Positions 1-8,223 of a stretch of 48,751 nucleotides of DNA are shown here, in pieces. Every line of letters begins with the position of its first letter. Positions within the stretch are counted from its first letter, which is position 1. Location of the stretch: contig NC_010697.1 in the NCBI RefSeq assembly GCF_000026185.1, positions 1 to 48,751 on the forward strand, read 5' to 3'. The stretch comes from Erwinia tasmaniensis Et1/99 (GTDB lineage Bacteria; Pseudomonadota; Gammaproteobacteria; Enterobacterales; Enterobacteriaceae). A program made the position numbers and the translations under genes. Below the pieces are notes generated by a model, which was given only the letters and a program-made list of their open reading frames with translations, was not told the origin of the DNA and did no database searches.

Positions 1-867
1 GTGAAACTGGCAAATGTAACGCCAAAAACAAAGATAAGGCATAGAAATGAGATTAATCACACCTTCTCAGTTTTGCCTTTACCCGCAAGGCGGATTTTGT
101 TTATGGCAATAGCTCAAATAGACTCAAAAAGATTAATCGAGCAAGGGCAAGTTTTCAGGATCACTGCGAATGAATACGCGATGATCGCAGACATTGACAT
201 TTCTGTTGCTTATAAGCAGATGAAAGACGGGGCGAACGAGCTACAACATAGTGTCATTAGTATCCCAAAGAGCCAGCTTTTAGAACCACTATACAGGCCG
301 GGGCAATTTCATTTTCCGGTGAAAGTCAAAAAAAATACGCCTGATAGCATACGTTCCATGAACCTTACTGAATACTGCGACTATGTTGAAAGTGAAGGCT
401 ACATTGACATTTCATTCACCAGGGTTATTGAACCTTACATTTGCCGCCTTGCTGATGGTTTTACTACTCAGGTTTTGCTTTCTGCTGCGAGGCTAACAGA
501 AACGAACGCAAGTTCGCTTTATCAATTAATAAGGAAAAATATCAGTTCCGGGAAGGTCAGTTATTTCGATATTGGTGTTGATGAGTTAAAAGATGAACTA
601 AACCTCTACAGGATAGATGAGGGGGAGAAGATCTACATTCATGCACAGTTCAAAGATTTCAACCGAGACTTTTTGAAAAAAAATGTAGATACCATCAATC
701 GTGTTACAGAAATCAAGGATTTATCTTTTGATATAGTCGAAAGAGTTGCACGTAAGGCCACCCGTTTAAGATTTTCTTATAGTGTCGAGAGAGATATTGA
801 AAGTGAGGGAGATACAGACGGAAAGCCTGAGATTATGAAAGGGAAGGGTAAAAAGAGTGAATGTTGA
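1..867 (+). CDS. pir: Pi-like replication initiator (Rep_3 family)
   Basis: This is the plasmid replication initiator, expected to bind the iterons at 48175-48349 and open the origin. The N-terminus (residues 9-50: KTKIRHRNE, NHT, LPLPARR, IDSK, VF.I) closely matches what I recall of the Pi protein of R6K. The middle carries SLYQLIRK and VDELK..L, the two-winged-helix signature of the Rep_3 superfamily. At 288 residues it is slightly shorter than R6K Pi (about 305). The start is GTG; its purine-rich ribosome binding site (GAGGG) lies at the very end of the window, which implies the molecule is circular. Inverted half-iterons just upstream (48654-48706) suggest autorepression. The iterons do not match the R6K iteron, so replication specificity is probably different. 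Confidence 0.93.
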   Translation: MKLANVTPKTKIRHRNEINHTFSVLPLPARRILFMAIAQIDSKRLIEQGQVFRITANEYAMIADIDISVAYKQMKDGANELQHSVISIPKSQLLEPLYRPGQFHFPVKVKKNTPDSIRSMNLTEYCDYVESEGYIDISFTRVIEPYICRLADGFTTQVLLSAARLTETNASSLYQLIRKNISSGKVSYFDIGVDELKDELNLYRIDEGEKIYIHAQFKDFNRDFLKKNVDTINRVTEIKDLSFDIVERVARKATRLRFSYSVERDIESEGDTDGKPEIMKGKGKKSEC

Positions 868-901
868 GTGACTAACTAATCATTTTCAAATAAATCGAGA
901 C

Positions 902-936
902 GTCAGTAGCGCCGTCTGGTACACGGCGCTACTGAC
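902..936. other. Perfect 14-bp stem-loop
   Basis: Arms 902-915 (GTCAGTAGCGCCGT) and 923-936 pair perfectly around a 7-base loop. No T-run follows, so it is not an ordinary terminator. It sits between rep and the LuxR-type gene, 30 bases before that gene's start, and could be an attenuator, a protein-binding site or an mRNA-stabilising hairpin. Confidence 0.7.
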
Positions 937-966
937 TAACCACAACAACCTGACCAGGAGATTGTC

Positions 967-1458
967 ATGGCTGACCGTCATCATATCCCGTCTGAAAAAC
1001 TTCTCAAAGTGTTTCCAGAGTTATCGTCTACAGAAAGTATCATCATGGTGCTGTACTCGCTTGGTGTTACTGCTGCTGCGATCGCTAAAAATCAGAATAA
1101 GAGCGTGAAAACGGTGAACAATCACCTGGCTAACATCAAGCTCAAACTGTCAACTGAATCAACGTATGACCTGAGAACGCTGTTCTACATCAGGATTATG
1201 CTCAGGTTGGTTAAATCCTATTCAGGTGAGGAGGTGAGGGTTTTTTCTGATTTAACTGTTCAACAGGAGGATGTTTTACTACTGCTTACATCCGGTGTTA
1301 GCGAGCGAGAGATATCATATGAGAAGAAAATGCAGGACGAAGAAGTTTCTCATCTTATCATCGAAGCATCAGTTAAGTTATGTGCTGATGATCCCAGTAT
1401 CTTAAAGTCGCTGGTTTGCATGAAAGTCATGGAACACATAATGGATACTTTCTCTTAA
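967..1458 (+). CDS. LuxR-type HTH protein with a second degenerate HTH
   Basis: This is a probable DNA-binding regulator of 163 residues. Residues 18-75 (LSSTESIIMVLYSLGVTAAAIA, then KSVKTVNNHLANIKLKL) form a clear LuxR/GerE helix-turn-helix. Residues 94-140 repeat the same layout weakly (LTVQQEDVLLLLTSGVSEREIS), so the protein looks like two tandem HTH units with no sensor domain. AGGAG lies 8 bases before the ATG. It is downstream of rep, separated by the 902-936 stem-loop, and ends at a clear terminator. Its targets are unknown; replication or transfer control is an inference from position. Confidence 0.7.
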   Translation: MADRHHIPSEKLLKVFPELSSTESIIMVLYSLGVTAAAIAKNQNKSVKTVNNHLANIKLKLSTESTYDLRTLFYIRIMLRLVKSYSGEEVRVFSDLTVQQEDVLLLLTSGVSEREISYEKKMQDEEVSHLIIEASVKLCADDPSILKSLVCMKVMEHIMDTFS

Positions 1459-1478
1459 GGCAAACTCACTTACTAAAT

Positions 1479-1498
1479 GCGGCTCAGGCCGCTTTTTT
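1479..1498 (+). terminator. Rho-independent terminator after the LuxR-type gene
   Basis: A GCGGC/GCCGC stem with a 4-base loop is followed by TTTTTT. It closes the gene that ends at 1458. Confidence 0.85.
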
Positions 1499-1610
1499 GT
1501 GCACAAAAGAAATGAAAAAAACAGGAAGAATAGTAAGTTTTCCCATATGAATGTAAGAACAGATGTTTAAAATACCAATCAGTAGCACAAGTAACTGAGC
1601 AAGGATTTTT

Positions 1611-1823
1611 ATGATTAATAGATTTCGTCCAGAAGGCGAAGATCGAGAATGGACACCTGCTTCAATGGTTATTCAACTCGATGCCGAACTGAACTACTTA
1701 CTTGAAACAAAATGCCGTACAGGTTCTAAGGCGCAAACCCCGAAAAAGGATATGGTTCTGAACTTTATCCGAAACGCATTGAAAGAAAATATGAACCATG
1801 AAAACGAAGAAGATTTAGCTTAA
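1611..1823 (+). CDS. Small protein, possible ribbon-helix-helix regulator
   Basis: This 70-residue protein has an AAGGA ribosome binding site before its ATG. Residues 17-58 could fold as strand-helix-helix (MVIQLDAELNYLLETK, then PKKDMVLNFIRNAL), the pattern of ribbon-helix-helix DNA-binding proteins such as plasmid relaxosome or copy-control factors. The similarity is only to the general fold. The C-terminus is acidic. The gene stands alone between two non-coding gaps, at the edge of the replication region and ahead of the transfer genes. Confidence 0.5.
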   Translation: MINRFRPEGEDREWTPASMVIQLDAELNYLLETKCRTGSKAQTPKKDMVLNFIRNALKENMNHENEEDLA

Positions 1824-1849
1824 GTTTTCTGCTCTTTAAAAATTGATAA

Positions 1850-1880
1850 GCGAAAAGATGAGAACCTGAACGGTTTTCGC
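1850..1880. other. Stem-loop upstream of a basic protein gene
   Basis: GCGAAAA at 1850-1856 pairs with TTTTCGC at 1874-1880, extended by AACC/GGTT inside. It lies in the 155-base gap between two small genes and no T-run follows. It is probably part of a leader or operator. Confidence 0.45.
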
Positions 1881-1978
1881 GCCTAATATGCTAAAGAGGT
1901 AGCTGGGGTGAAATCTCATGATTGCCTAGAGCATTGTTTTTTTTGTTATTTATCACAGTAGAAAAAAAGGAGTGTTTT

Positions 1979-2260
1979 ATGGCGATGCGGCATGTAAGAC
2001 AAAGAGAGCACCGGAAAAGACGTATGGAGTTGGAAGCTCACTTAAACAAAGAGCGATCTTCAAAAACTGATAGGGTTTTGTTGATTTTATCTAAAACTGA
2101 ATCGCTAGTTTTTGAACAAAAAAGAGGAAAGAAAACTTCCTCTGTTCAGAGAAAGAAAAGCAGTAATCACTATTCTGAATTTGGGATTAGTGCGCATGGA
2201 CGAGAAAAAAGAAAAGGGAAATCGATGCCTCCGCGCGAAGTTAGAGATCTGCTTTTTTAG
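1979..2260 (+). CDS. Small very basic protein, unknown
   Basis: This 93-residue protein is rich in Lys and Arg (for example HVRQREHRKRR near the N-terminus). It has no signal peptide or membrane segment, so it may bind nucleic acid. The frame is open further upstream, but the ATG at 1979 has AAAAGGAG 8 bases before it and is the better start. It lies directly before the folded non-coding stretch and the transfer operon. I do not recognise the family. Confidence 0.5.
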   Translation: MAMRHVRQREHRKRRMELEAHLNKERSSKTDRVLLILSKTESLVFEQKRGKKTSSVQRKKSSNHYSEFGISAHGREKRKGKSMPPREVRDLLF

Positions 2261-2329
2261 TCTCTCATAATGATGTACCAATGCTAGGGAATACTAAAAT
2301 CTAAACTCTTGGTAATGGGGAAGACTATC

Positions 2330-2592
2330 ATGAAGCATTGAGCGGTATAACCGCAGCAGCCAGGTGATAGCAATTGTAGGGTTGTGACCTGCTCCCTTCT
2401 ACTTGGTTATGTCGGCCTTATGGCGAACAGGAGGTGCCGAAAGGCATTATGCAGTAGCGCGACAGCCAGCCGCACATCGGTTATTAGCGGCGATTTAGCG
2501 ACACCGACTCAAGGGCATGGGCGCGGCCACTGCGAGAGTGTGGCAGAGGTGTTTAGGTACAAGCCCTGGCATGGTATGGTTAGGGCTTAAAC
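2330..2592 (+). ncRNA. Candidate structured RNA or long 5' leader of the transfer operon
   Basis: This stretch of about 260 bases is visibly richer in GC than the genes around it and contains a series of good stems. Examples are GCGGT/ACCGC at 2342-2354, CAGGT/ACCTG, a TGCC-GAAA-GGCA hairpin with a GNRA loop (2435-2446), TCGGT/ACCGA, GCCAC/GTGGC near 2526-2544, and a 7-bp closing stem AAGCCCT/AGGGCTT (2561-2588). It ends 37 bases before the first secreted protein of the transfer operon. The only open frame inside has no ribosome binding site and reads as a chance frame. I cannot assign an RNA family; it may be a separate RNA or a leader that controls the operon. Confidence 0.5.
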
Positions 2593-2625
2593 CATCGTTT
2601 ATTCGAATCTAACCGAAGGGGCTAT

Positions 2626-2949
2626 ATGAAAAAATCAGCATTAGTAATCGCTGCACTTACTTTATCTCTTTTTTCAGTTTCTGTTTCTGCCGAAATGACT
2701 GGAAAGTTTTCTGGAGTCTGGAAGGAGAAGCCAACAGCAAATGCAAAGTTTACGATCTCACCTGATGGTGATAACTACAAGCTAGTTATCAAAGATAAAA
2801 ATACAGGTGAACATGAATTTGAGGCTGTTGAGGAAAAAGGCCAGTTATTTCAGATTGTGAACGGATCAAAACGACCTTTATTCACGTTTATTGATAAAGA
2901 TACTCTGAAATGGACAAAGTTAAGCGCTAATCTAAAAAAACAAAAGTAG
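2626..2949 (+). CDS. Small secreted protein, possibly the N-terminal part of VirB1
   Basis: This 107-residue protein has a clean signal peptide (KK, hydrophobic core, cleavage near SVSA-EM at residue 22) followed by a strand-rich soluble domain of about 80 residues. There is no lipobox. It ends on a run of seven A (CTA AAA AAA CAA AAG TAG). One base back, in the -1 frame, the reading continues without a break into the lytic transglycosylase at 2931-3596, which has no signal peptide or usable start of its own. So this is either a stand-alone first gene of the operon or the first half of a VirB1 preprotein joined by frameshifting or split by a lost A. Confidence 0.7.
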   Translation: MKKSALVIAALTLSLFSVSVSAEMTGKFSGVWKEKPTANAKFTISPDGDNYKLVIKDKNTGEHEFEAVEEKGQLFQIVNGSKRPLFTFIDKDTLKWTKLSANLKKQK

Positions 2950-3596
2950 TTACCCCTCCGCCAGAATCCACAGGCTTAATAACAAATAAAAAAACTAGCG
3001 TATCAATTAATGATGCGCTGATAGCCCGTTGTGCTCCCGATGTTCATCCAGTAACTATCAATGCACTTATAGAAACTGAGTCGGGAAGAAATCCATATGC
3101 AGTAGCTAACGTGAGTGATAATGAAAGCCGACAATTCAAATCACTCGAAGAAGCGATTAGGTATGTGAATAATCTGGATAGGCAGGGGAAAAACTATAGT
3201 GCAGGTTTGATGCAAATTAACAGTAATAATTTCAAGTCATACGGATTGGATAACAACAAAGTATTTGATGTTTGTAAGAACATTCAGGTAGGTGCAAAGA
3301 TTCTTACAGAGAATTTTGAACGTCAACAAGGGGGAAGTGAACAGAAAAAAGTTAGAAATGCCTTATCTCGTTTTTATTCAGGTAATGATAAAAGGGGATA
3401 TATCAAAGAGTTTAATCATGATGGCAAAAGCTATGTTGAGCGTGTAGAACAGAAAGCTTATAAAGTACCTGCTCTACTTCCACCGGATAATAATTCTTTA
3501 GATTTAAGTATCTCTAAAGATATTGCAACCGTTAAAACTGAAACTAACTTTATTCAAAGGACATCTTCATGGGATGTTTTTGGGGATTTTAAATGA
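2931..3596 (+). CDS. virB1: VirB1/PilX1-like lytic transglycosylase, no start codon of its own
   Basis: This is a peptidoglycan-cleaving enzyme that opens the wall for the secretion channel. The catalytic region reads NALIETESGRNPYAVAN, with the Glu after ALI as the expected acid, followed by SAGLMQINSNNF, the usual SLT motif. The reading frame opens at 2931, but the only conventional start is GTG at 3111, which lies after the catalytic Glu and cannot give an active enzyme. There is no signal peptide in this frame. The frame joins the preceding secreted protein at an A7 run by a -1 shift. It overlaps virB2 by 4 bases. Confidence 0.8.
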   Translation, partial: SKKTKVVTPPPESTGLITNKKTSVSINDALIARCAPDVHPVTINALIETESGRNPYAVANVSDNESRQFKSLEEAIRYVNNLDRQGKNYSAGLMQINSNNFKSYGLDNNKVFDVCKNIQVGAKILTENFERQQGGSEQKKVRNALSRFYSGNDKRGYIKEFNHDGKSYVERVEQKAYKVPALLPPDNNSLDLSISKDIATVKTETNFIQRTSSWDVFGDFK

Positions 3597-3880
3597 ACAC
3601 ACGTAGTGGTTTTTTAAATGCTATATGTTTATCACTGCTTTTTATCTCTATGGGGGTTCTCGCTGGGGGGCTGGACAGTGGTACTGACGCATTAACAAAC
3701 ATTAAAACATGGATATTTGCTATCCTTGGGATCGCAGCATTAATTTATCTTGCTTATTGTATTATATGGGCATTCATGGAAAAGAAAAGCTGGAGCGATG
3801 TGGGCGTGGCACTATTGCAAGTTATTTGCGCTGGCGGGGCGTTGGTGGCTGGGAACTGGGGCTTAAGCCTCATGGCATAA
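3593..3880 (+). CDS. virB2: VirB2/PilX2-like conjugative pilin
   Basis: This is the major subunit of the conjugative pilus. The 95 residues comprise a signal peptide ending near VLAGG and two hydrophobic helices (IKTWIFAILGIAALIYLAYCII and the C-terminal VGVALLQVICAGGALVAGNW), the standard VirB2 layout of about 70 mature residues. It overlaps the end of virB1 by 4 bases and is followed by a stem-loop at 3893-3912 that may raise pilin mRNA stability. Confidence 0.85.
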   Translation: MNTRSGFLNAICLSLLFISMGVLAGGLDSGTDALTNIKTWIFAILGIAALIYLAYCIIWAFMEKKSWSDVGVALLQVICAGGALVAGNWGLSLMA

Positions 3881-3892
3881 GATTACAATAGC

Positions 3893-3912
3893 AGCCCGTC
3901 ATCAGGCGGGCT
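3893..3912 (+). other. Intercistronic stem-loop after the pilin gene
   Basis: AGCCCG/CGGGCT with an 8-base loop lies between virB2 and virB3. It has no T-run and is followed by the AGGG ribosome binding site of virB3. It probably protects the upstream pilin message. Confidence 0.55.
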
Positions 3913-3923
3913 AGGGTTTATAA

Positions 3924-4238
3924 ATGAATGGTAAAGACGTCTATTTTACTTACAACGGATTAAATCGCCCCGCAATGGTTAGAGGTGTTCCTCTAATGAT
4001 TTTACTATCGTGTGGTTTTCTCGCAACTTTTTCAGGGTTCATCGGTGTGTTTTTTCTCGGCGTTTTTGGAATTATATTTCCGTTAATTATTGGTGCGTTC
4101 ATTTTTACTGTAAAAGTGATTTGCGAAAATGATCCTAATGCTCTTCGTGTTGTGAAGCTTTCCTTGAGCGGAATGATGTTGAAGCTAAAGCATGGCGACC
4201 GCATTACTGGTTTTGATTCTGGAGGGTACGATCAGTGA
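3924..4238 (+). CDS. virB3: VirB3-like inner membrane protein
   Basis: This 104-residue protein has a pair of adjacent hydrophobic helices (residues 23-66) after a short polar N-terminus containing FNGLNRPA-like sequence (YNGLNRPAMVRGVP), typical of VirB3. It works with the VirB4 ATPase in pilus assembly. Its stop overlaps the virB4 GTG start, so the two are translationally coupled. In some related systems virB3 and virB4 are fused; here they remain separate. Confidence 0.85.
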   Translation: MNGKDVYFTYNGLNRPAMVRGVPLMILLSCGFLATFSGFIGVFFLGVFGIIFPLIIGAFIFTVKVICENDPNALRVVKLSLSGMMLKLKHGDRITGFDSGGYDQ

Positions 4239-6607
4239 ATGCAAATAAACTAAAAAAAAAGAGAAACATGCCTGTTACGCCTCTGTATCCGAATTATCAG
4301 TTTCATGTTTCAAATAGTGTTGTTTACACTGAAGACAACAAAATGTTATCTACAGTTATTCTTGAAGGTTTACCTTTTGAAAGTGTATCTGATGCAGCAA
4401 TAGAAAACGCATTTTTAAACGCAAAAGATTTTCTCGTTGGTGCAGGTAAAGAGGGTGAATTATATTTATGGACTCATCTTGTCAGAGAAAGAGTATCCTT
4501 AGATGATACTTATAATTTCGATAATAATTTTTTAACCAGATTTTCAGAGAAATATATTTCAACATTTAGAAACGGGGACTTTTTCAAATCAACTTGGTAT
4601 ATCACATTTGGTATGCCTTTTAATCAGATAGATGCTGGTATTGAGCGTTTGCAAGATTTGGTTGACCAAGCGCTAGTTGCTTTTAAAGTCTTTAATCCTT
4701 CAGTTTTGGCTGTCGGTGAAAATTATGTAAGCGAAACTGCCGCTTACCTTTCTAGCCTTTTCAATAAAAATCATGTATTAATTCCAGCATCTTCAACACC
4801 AATCTCTCAGTCAATTATCGATTCTGAGTGGTATTTTGGAAATGATGTTCTTGAGCTAAGGAATAACGATTCCGACGATAAGGTTTTCGCTACTAACTTT
4901 ATCATCAAAGATTTTCCAATGTTTACAGAACCGGGTCATTGGAATTTTCTTTTAACGCTTCCCTATGAGTTTCTCATTACTCAAAGTTTTATTTTTGAAA
5001 CACCTGCTAAAACGTTGCGGAGAATTGACAGCCAGCTTAACAAGCTTGCATCAGCAAATGATGTGGGTGTAGGTCAGCAAGATGAGCTGGTCATAGGACA
5101 GGAATCGGTGGTAAGTGGTCAAACTGTCTTTGGTTCCTATCATTGTGCATTAACTGTCTATGGCTCTACGCATGAGATGGCGAGGACTAACGGTAAGAAG
5201 GTTTCCGCTGAATTCATCACAAGCGGCAAAGGGTTCCGATTTGCACGCACAGCGGCTGCCGCACCGTATGTCTATTTCAGCCATTTACCACTTAACAAGA
5301 AAAGGCCACTTGATTCACGGCGCACGATCACGAATCTGGCTTGTACGTTTTCAATGCACAATTATTCAGTAGGTAAAAAATCAGGCAATCCCATCGGTGA
5401 TGGCTCGGCTATTATGCCTCTCAAAACTGTTTCGGATGGCCTGTATTACTTCAATACACATTATTCTGAGCCGCATCGTAATGTAACAGGCCAAAAGATA
5501 GCGGGACACGCTCTCATTCTCGGTGCGACGGGCGCGGGTAAGACGACATTTGAAGGGGTCGCTGCTGGATTTTTGCAGCGATTTGATCCGTCATTGTTCA
5601 TCGTCGATTTCAACCGATCTACTGAGTTGTTTGCTCGCACATATGGTGCGGCATACTTCACTCTCGATGAGGGCCGCTATAGTGGGCTGAACCCGTTCCA
5701 GATTGCAGATGTTGATGATCCAGTTCTGGGAGGTAGACTCATCGCATTCCTGAAACAATACGTGAAAATTTTTGCACGCGACACGCAAGGAAACCTTTGT
5801 AGTGATGAAGAGGCTGAAATTCTATCTGGAGCTGTTGATGCTGTAATGCAGTTGCCGCGAGAATCGCGGAGAGTGAGCAAGCTTTTGCAAAAAATCCCCC
5901 CAGGTTCGAATCTGGCTGTTCGTCTCCAAAAATGGTGTAACAAGGGAGAATATGCACTGTGGACTGATTCCCCCGACAATATTTTTAACCCTCTTGATTT
6001 TCAGAAAGTAGGTTTTGATACGACAGTATTACTGGAAAAAACCGCCAGTGGTGGTGTACATCCCGCATGTGAACCGATTTTGTCTGTTCTGTTCTTCTAC
6101 AAAACGTTGATGCAGCGTGATGGCAAACTAATGCTCTCACTTATTGAAGAATTCTGGATGCCTTGTAACTTCCCAACGACTCAAGCACAGATTAAATCTG
6201 CTCTGAAAGCTGGGCGACTTAAAGGTGAAATGATGTGGCTTACCAGCCAGTCACCGGAAGATGCGATCTCTTGCCAGATCTTTTCGGCGATTGTCCAGCA
6301 AACACCAACAAAAATTTTCTTGCCAAATCCTGATGCCGATTATGAAGGTTATAGGCAGGTTGGATTAACCGAAAAAGAATTTTCCAGGTTAAAACGACTC
6401 GGAAAAGAATCACGAACGATGCTTATAAAACAATCTGGTGCCAGTGTTTTTGTGAAAATGGACTTGTATGGATTTGATGATTTTCTCCCAATAATTTCTG
6501 GTTCAACTGAAGGAATTGCGCTTGCCGAAAAAATTAGGTTAGAACTTATGACTGATGATCCTGAGGTTTGGGTTCCAGAATTTATCCGACGAATAAAAGG
6601 GAAATGA
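4235..6607 (+). CDS. virB4: VirB4-family secretion ATPase
   Basis: This is the large cytoplasmic ATPase that powers pilus assembly and DNA transfer. At 790 residues it has the normal family length. Walker A is ILGATGAGKTT around residues 428-437, Walker B is LSLIEEFW near residue 633, and the motif MMWLTSQSPEDA follows, as in CagE/TrbE/VirB4 proteins. It starts with GTG overlapping virB3 and is followed after one base by virB5. Confidence 0.95.
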   Translation: MNANKLKKKRNMPVTPLYPNYQFHVSNSVVYTEDNKMLSTVILEGLPFESVSDAAIENAFLNAKDFLVGAGKEGELYLWTHLVRERVSLDDTYNFDNNFLTRFSEKYISTFRNGDFFKSTWYITFGMPFNQIDAGIERLQDLVDQALVAFKVFNPSVLAVGENYVSETAAYLSSLFNKNHVLIPASSTPISQSIIDSEWYFGNDVLELRNNDSDDKVFATNFIIKDFPMFTEPGHWNFLLTLPYEFLITQSFIFETPAKTLRRIDSQLNKLASANDVGVGQQDELVIGQESVVSGQTVFGSYHCALTVYGSTHEMARTNGKKVSAEFITSGKGFRFARTAAAAPYVYFSHLPLNKKRPLDSRRTITNLACTFSMHNYSVGKKSGNPIGDGSAIMPLKTVSDGLYYFNTHYSEPHRNVTGQKIAGHALILGATGAGKTTFEGVAAGFLQRFDPSLFIVDFNRSTELFARTYGAAYFTLDEGRYSGLNPFQIADVDDPVLGGRLIAFLKQYVKIFARDTQGNLCSDEEAEILSGAVDAVMQLPRESRRVSKLLQKIPPGSNLAVRLQKWCNKGEYALWTDSPDNIFNPLDFQKVGFDTTVLLEKTASGGVHPACEPILSVLFFYKTLMQRDGKLMLSLIEEFWMPCNFPTTQAQIKSALKAGRLKGEMMWLTSQSPEDAISCQIFSAIVQQTPTKIFLPNPDADYEGYRQVGLTEKEFSRLKRLGKESRTMLIKQSGASVFVKMDLYGFDDFLPIISGSTEGIALAEKIRLELMTDDPEVWVPEFIRRIKGK

Positions 6608-6608
6608 C

Positions 6609-7256
6609 ATGATTAAAAAATCACTCATTGCTGTGTTAATCTCAATTTCTTTTGTTTCTGTTAGCCATTCTTCAGGGATACCTGTTGTTGACCTGGCTTC
6701 AATTGCAAAAACTGTTGAAGAAGGGCTTACTCGTGCTCAAGAAGCGGCCCAGCAATATGAGCAGCTTAAACGTGATTATGACCAGAGTGTAAAGTATGCA
6801 GAAGACCAAAAGAAACGACTTGAGGGTTTTACGAATTTTAATTTTGGTTTTGATACCGCTTCAAGCTATATGAAGCAGCAGTTGAACGATTTAACCGATC
6901 CAAAGCAGTATGATGTTGATTCCGAGTTAGATAAGTTTGGGTTAAATAGCAATAATTTAATTAAGGCTCGTCTTGAAGGTGCAGCCGCAAAAGTAAAATT
7001 TTTTGATTCTTATAATTTTGAGTTAAAAGATCGAGCTATTAAGTTAGAAAAATTGCAGGGAAAATATAATGAGGCAATAACACCACAACAAAAGGCTGAC
7101 CTTACAAATCAACTACAAACTGAACAAATTAATATGCAATATTTCATGAAGCAAAATGAACTTGCAGAAAAACAAATGGAACAGCAGGATAAACTAAGAC
7201 AAGAGCAACTTAGAAAGCAATTTATGGAGCAGCACTCTTATAAAGGATCAAACTAA
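6609..7256 (+). CDS. virB5: VirB5-like minor pilin
   Basis: This 215-residue periplasmic protein has a signal peptide (residues 1-22). The rest is helical and rich in Gln, Lys and Glu (for example EQLKRDYDQSVKYAEDQKKRLEGF), like VirB5/TraC tip proteins that contact the recipient cell. It ends in a very Gln-rich tail and abuts virB6 with a one-base overlap. Assignment rests on position, signal peptide and the early EGL...QYEQLKRDY segment. Confidence 0.85.
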   Translation: MIKKSLIAVLISISFVSVSHSSGIPVVDLASIAKTVEEGLTRAQEAAQQYEQLKRDYDQSVKYAEDQKKRLEGFTNFNFGFDTASSYMKQQLNDLTDPKQYDVDSELDKFGLNSNNLIKARLEGAAAKVKFFDSYNFELKDRAIKLEKLQGKYNEAITPQQKADLTNQLQTEQINMQYFMKQNELAEKQMEQQDKLRQEQLRKQFMEQHSYKGSN

Positions 7257-8221
7257 TGGCGATAGCATCTGATTTTGTTAACCAGATAAAACTTCTTGTA
7301 ATGGATGCAGTCGCTAATAATTTTTCAGCTATTGCTGTTTCTATACGACCTGTATTCGCCGCCGGTTTTTTACTCTACTGCTGTATAATAGCTTGGATGA
7401 TTATATACAGTAATAGAGAGGTTATTGTAAATGAAGTTATAAAAAATGTTATGGTTTTTACATTAATAGGCGCTTTCATTTGGTCTGCTCCATATTATCA
7501 ACAGTGGGTTGTTCCATTTGTTATGGACTCCGGTTCTGAAATATCAGCAAAATTAATGGGGAATGGTAATGCAGCATTAAATGTTGATGAAATATGGACG
7601 AAACTTGCAACATCTATGGAAGATTTTAAAACCAGATCTATTGATACTTTGGGATGGGATTTCGGCCCTCTTATTTCCACGTACTTAATTTATGCTATTG
7701 GCTATGCAGGTGGTGCTATTCTGATTGCTTATACTACCTTGTTCCTTTGTGTTGCAACATTCATGACAGGAATTTTGCTTTCAATCGGCAGCGTATTCAT
7801 TTGTTTTGCTGGATTTCCAGCTACGCGAGGGATGTTTTCTTCATGGTGTGGTCATTGCTTAAACTATATTTTACTTAATGTCTTTTATTCAATTTCACTT
7901 ACATTCGTGTTGGGGCTAATTGGTAAATATACAGCTTTAGATCCATCTTCTGTGAGTTTCATGGATGCCGTGACTTTCTTACTTGTTGTTGTTATCTGCA
8001 TTGCAATGGTTGAACAGGTGGCAGTTCTTTGTTCGTCCCTGACGGGTGGTGTCGGCATCAACGGTCTTGTTCCGGGCGTTGGTTCGCTTGCTAAGGCTGC
8101 GGGGTTGTCTAAGGCTGCCGCCTCAATGCGTGATAAAGCACCTGGTGCTATTGGTGGTGCAATGAAACGTGGTGGGTCTGCTTTGGCTAATAAATTTAGA
8201 AATAACGTTAAAGGAGGGTAA
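7256..8221 (+). CDS. virB6: VirB6-like polytopic membrane protein
   Basis: This inner-membrane channel component has 321 residues and about six hydrophobic segments (around residues 32-52, 65-82, 128-150, 155-185, 195-220 and 230-255) and a conserved Trp in the second segment (GAFIWSAPYYQQW). The C-terminal 60 residues are Ala/Gly/Lys-rich and soluble. Together these match the VirB6/TrbL family. It overlaps the first ATG of virB8, leaving no room for a virB7 gene. Confidence 0.88.
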   Translation: MAIASDFVNQIKLLVMDAVANNFSAIAVSIRPVFAAGFLLYCCIIAWMIIYSNREVIVNEVIKNVMVFTLIGAFIWSAPYYQQWVVPFVMDSGSEISAKLMGNGNAALNVDEIWTKLATSMEDFKTRSIDTLGWDFGPLISTYLIYAIGYAGGAILIAYTTLFLCVATFMTGILLSIGSVFICFAGFPATRGMFSSWCGHCLNYILLNVFYSISLTFVLGLIGKYTALDPSSVSFMDAVTFLLVVVICIAMVEQVAVLCSSLTGGVGINGLVPGVGSLAKAAGLSKAAASMRDKAPGAIGGAMKRGGSALANKFRNNVKGG

Positions 8222-8223
8222 TG

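Noticed and set aside
2384..2590. 68-codon frame inside the folded leader
   Set aside because: Lies across the stems, has no ribosome binding site and an unusual composition; the structure explains the sequence better.
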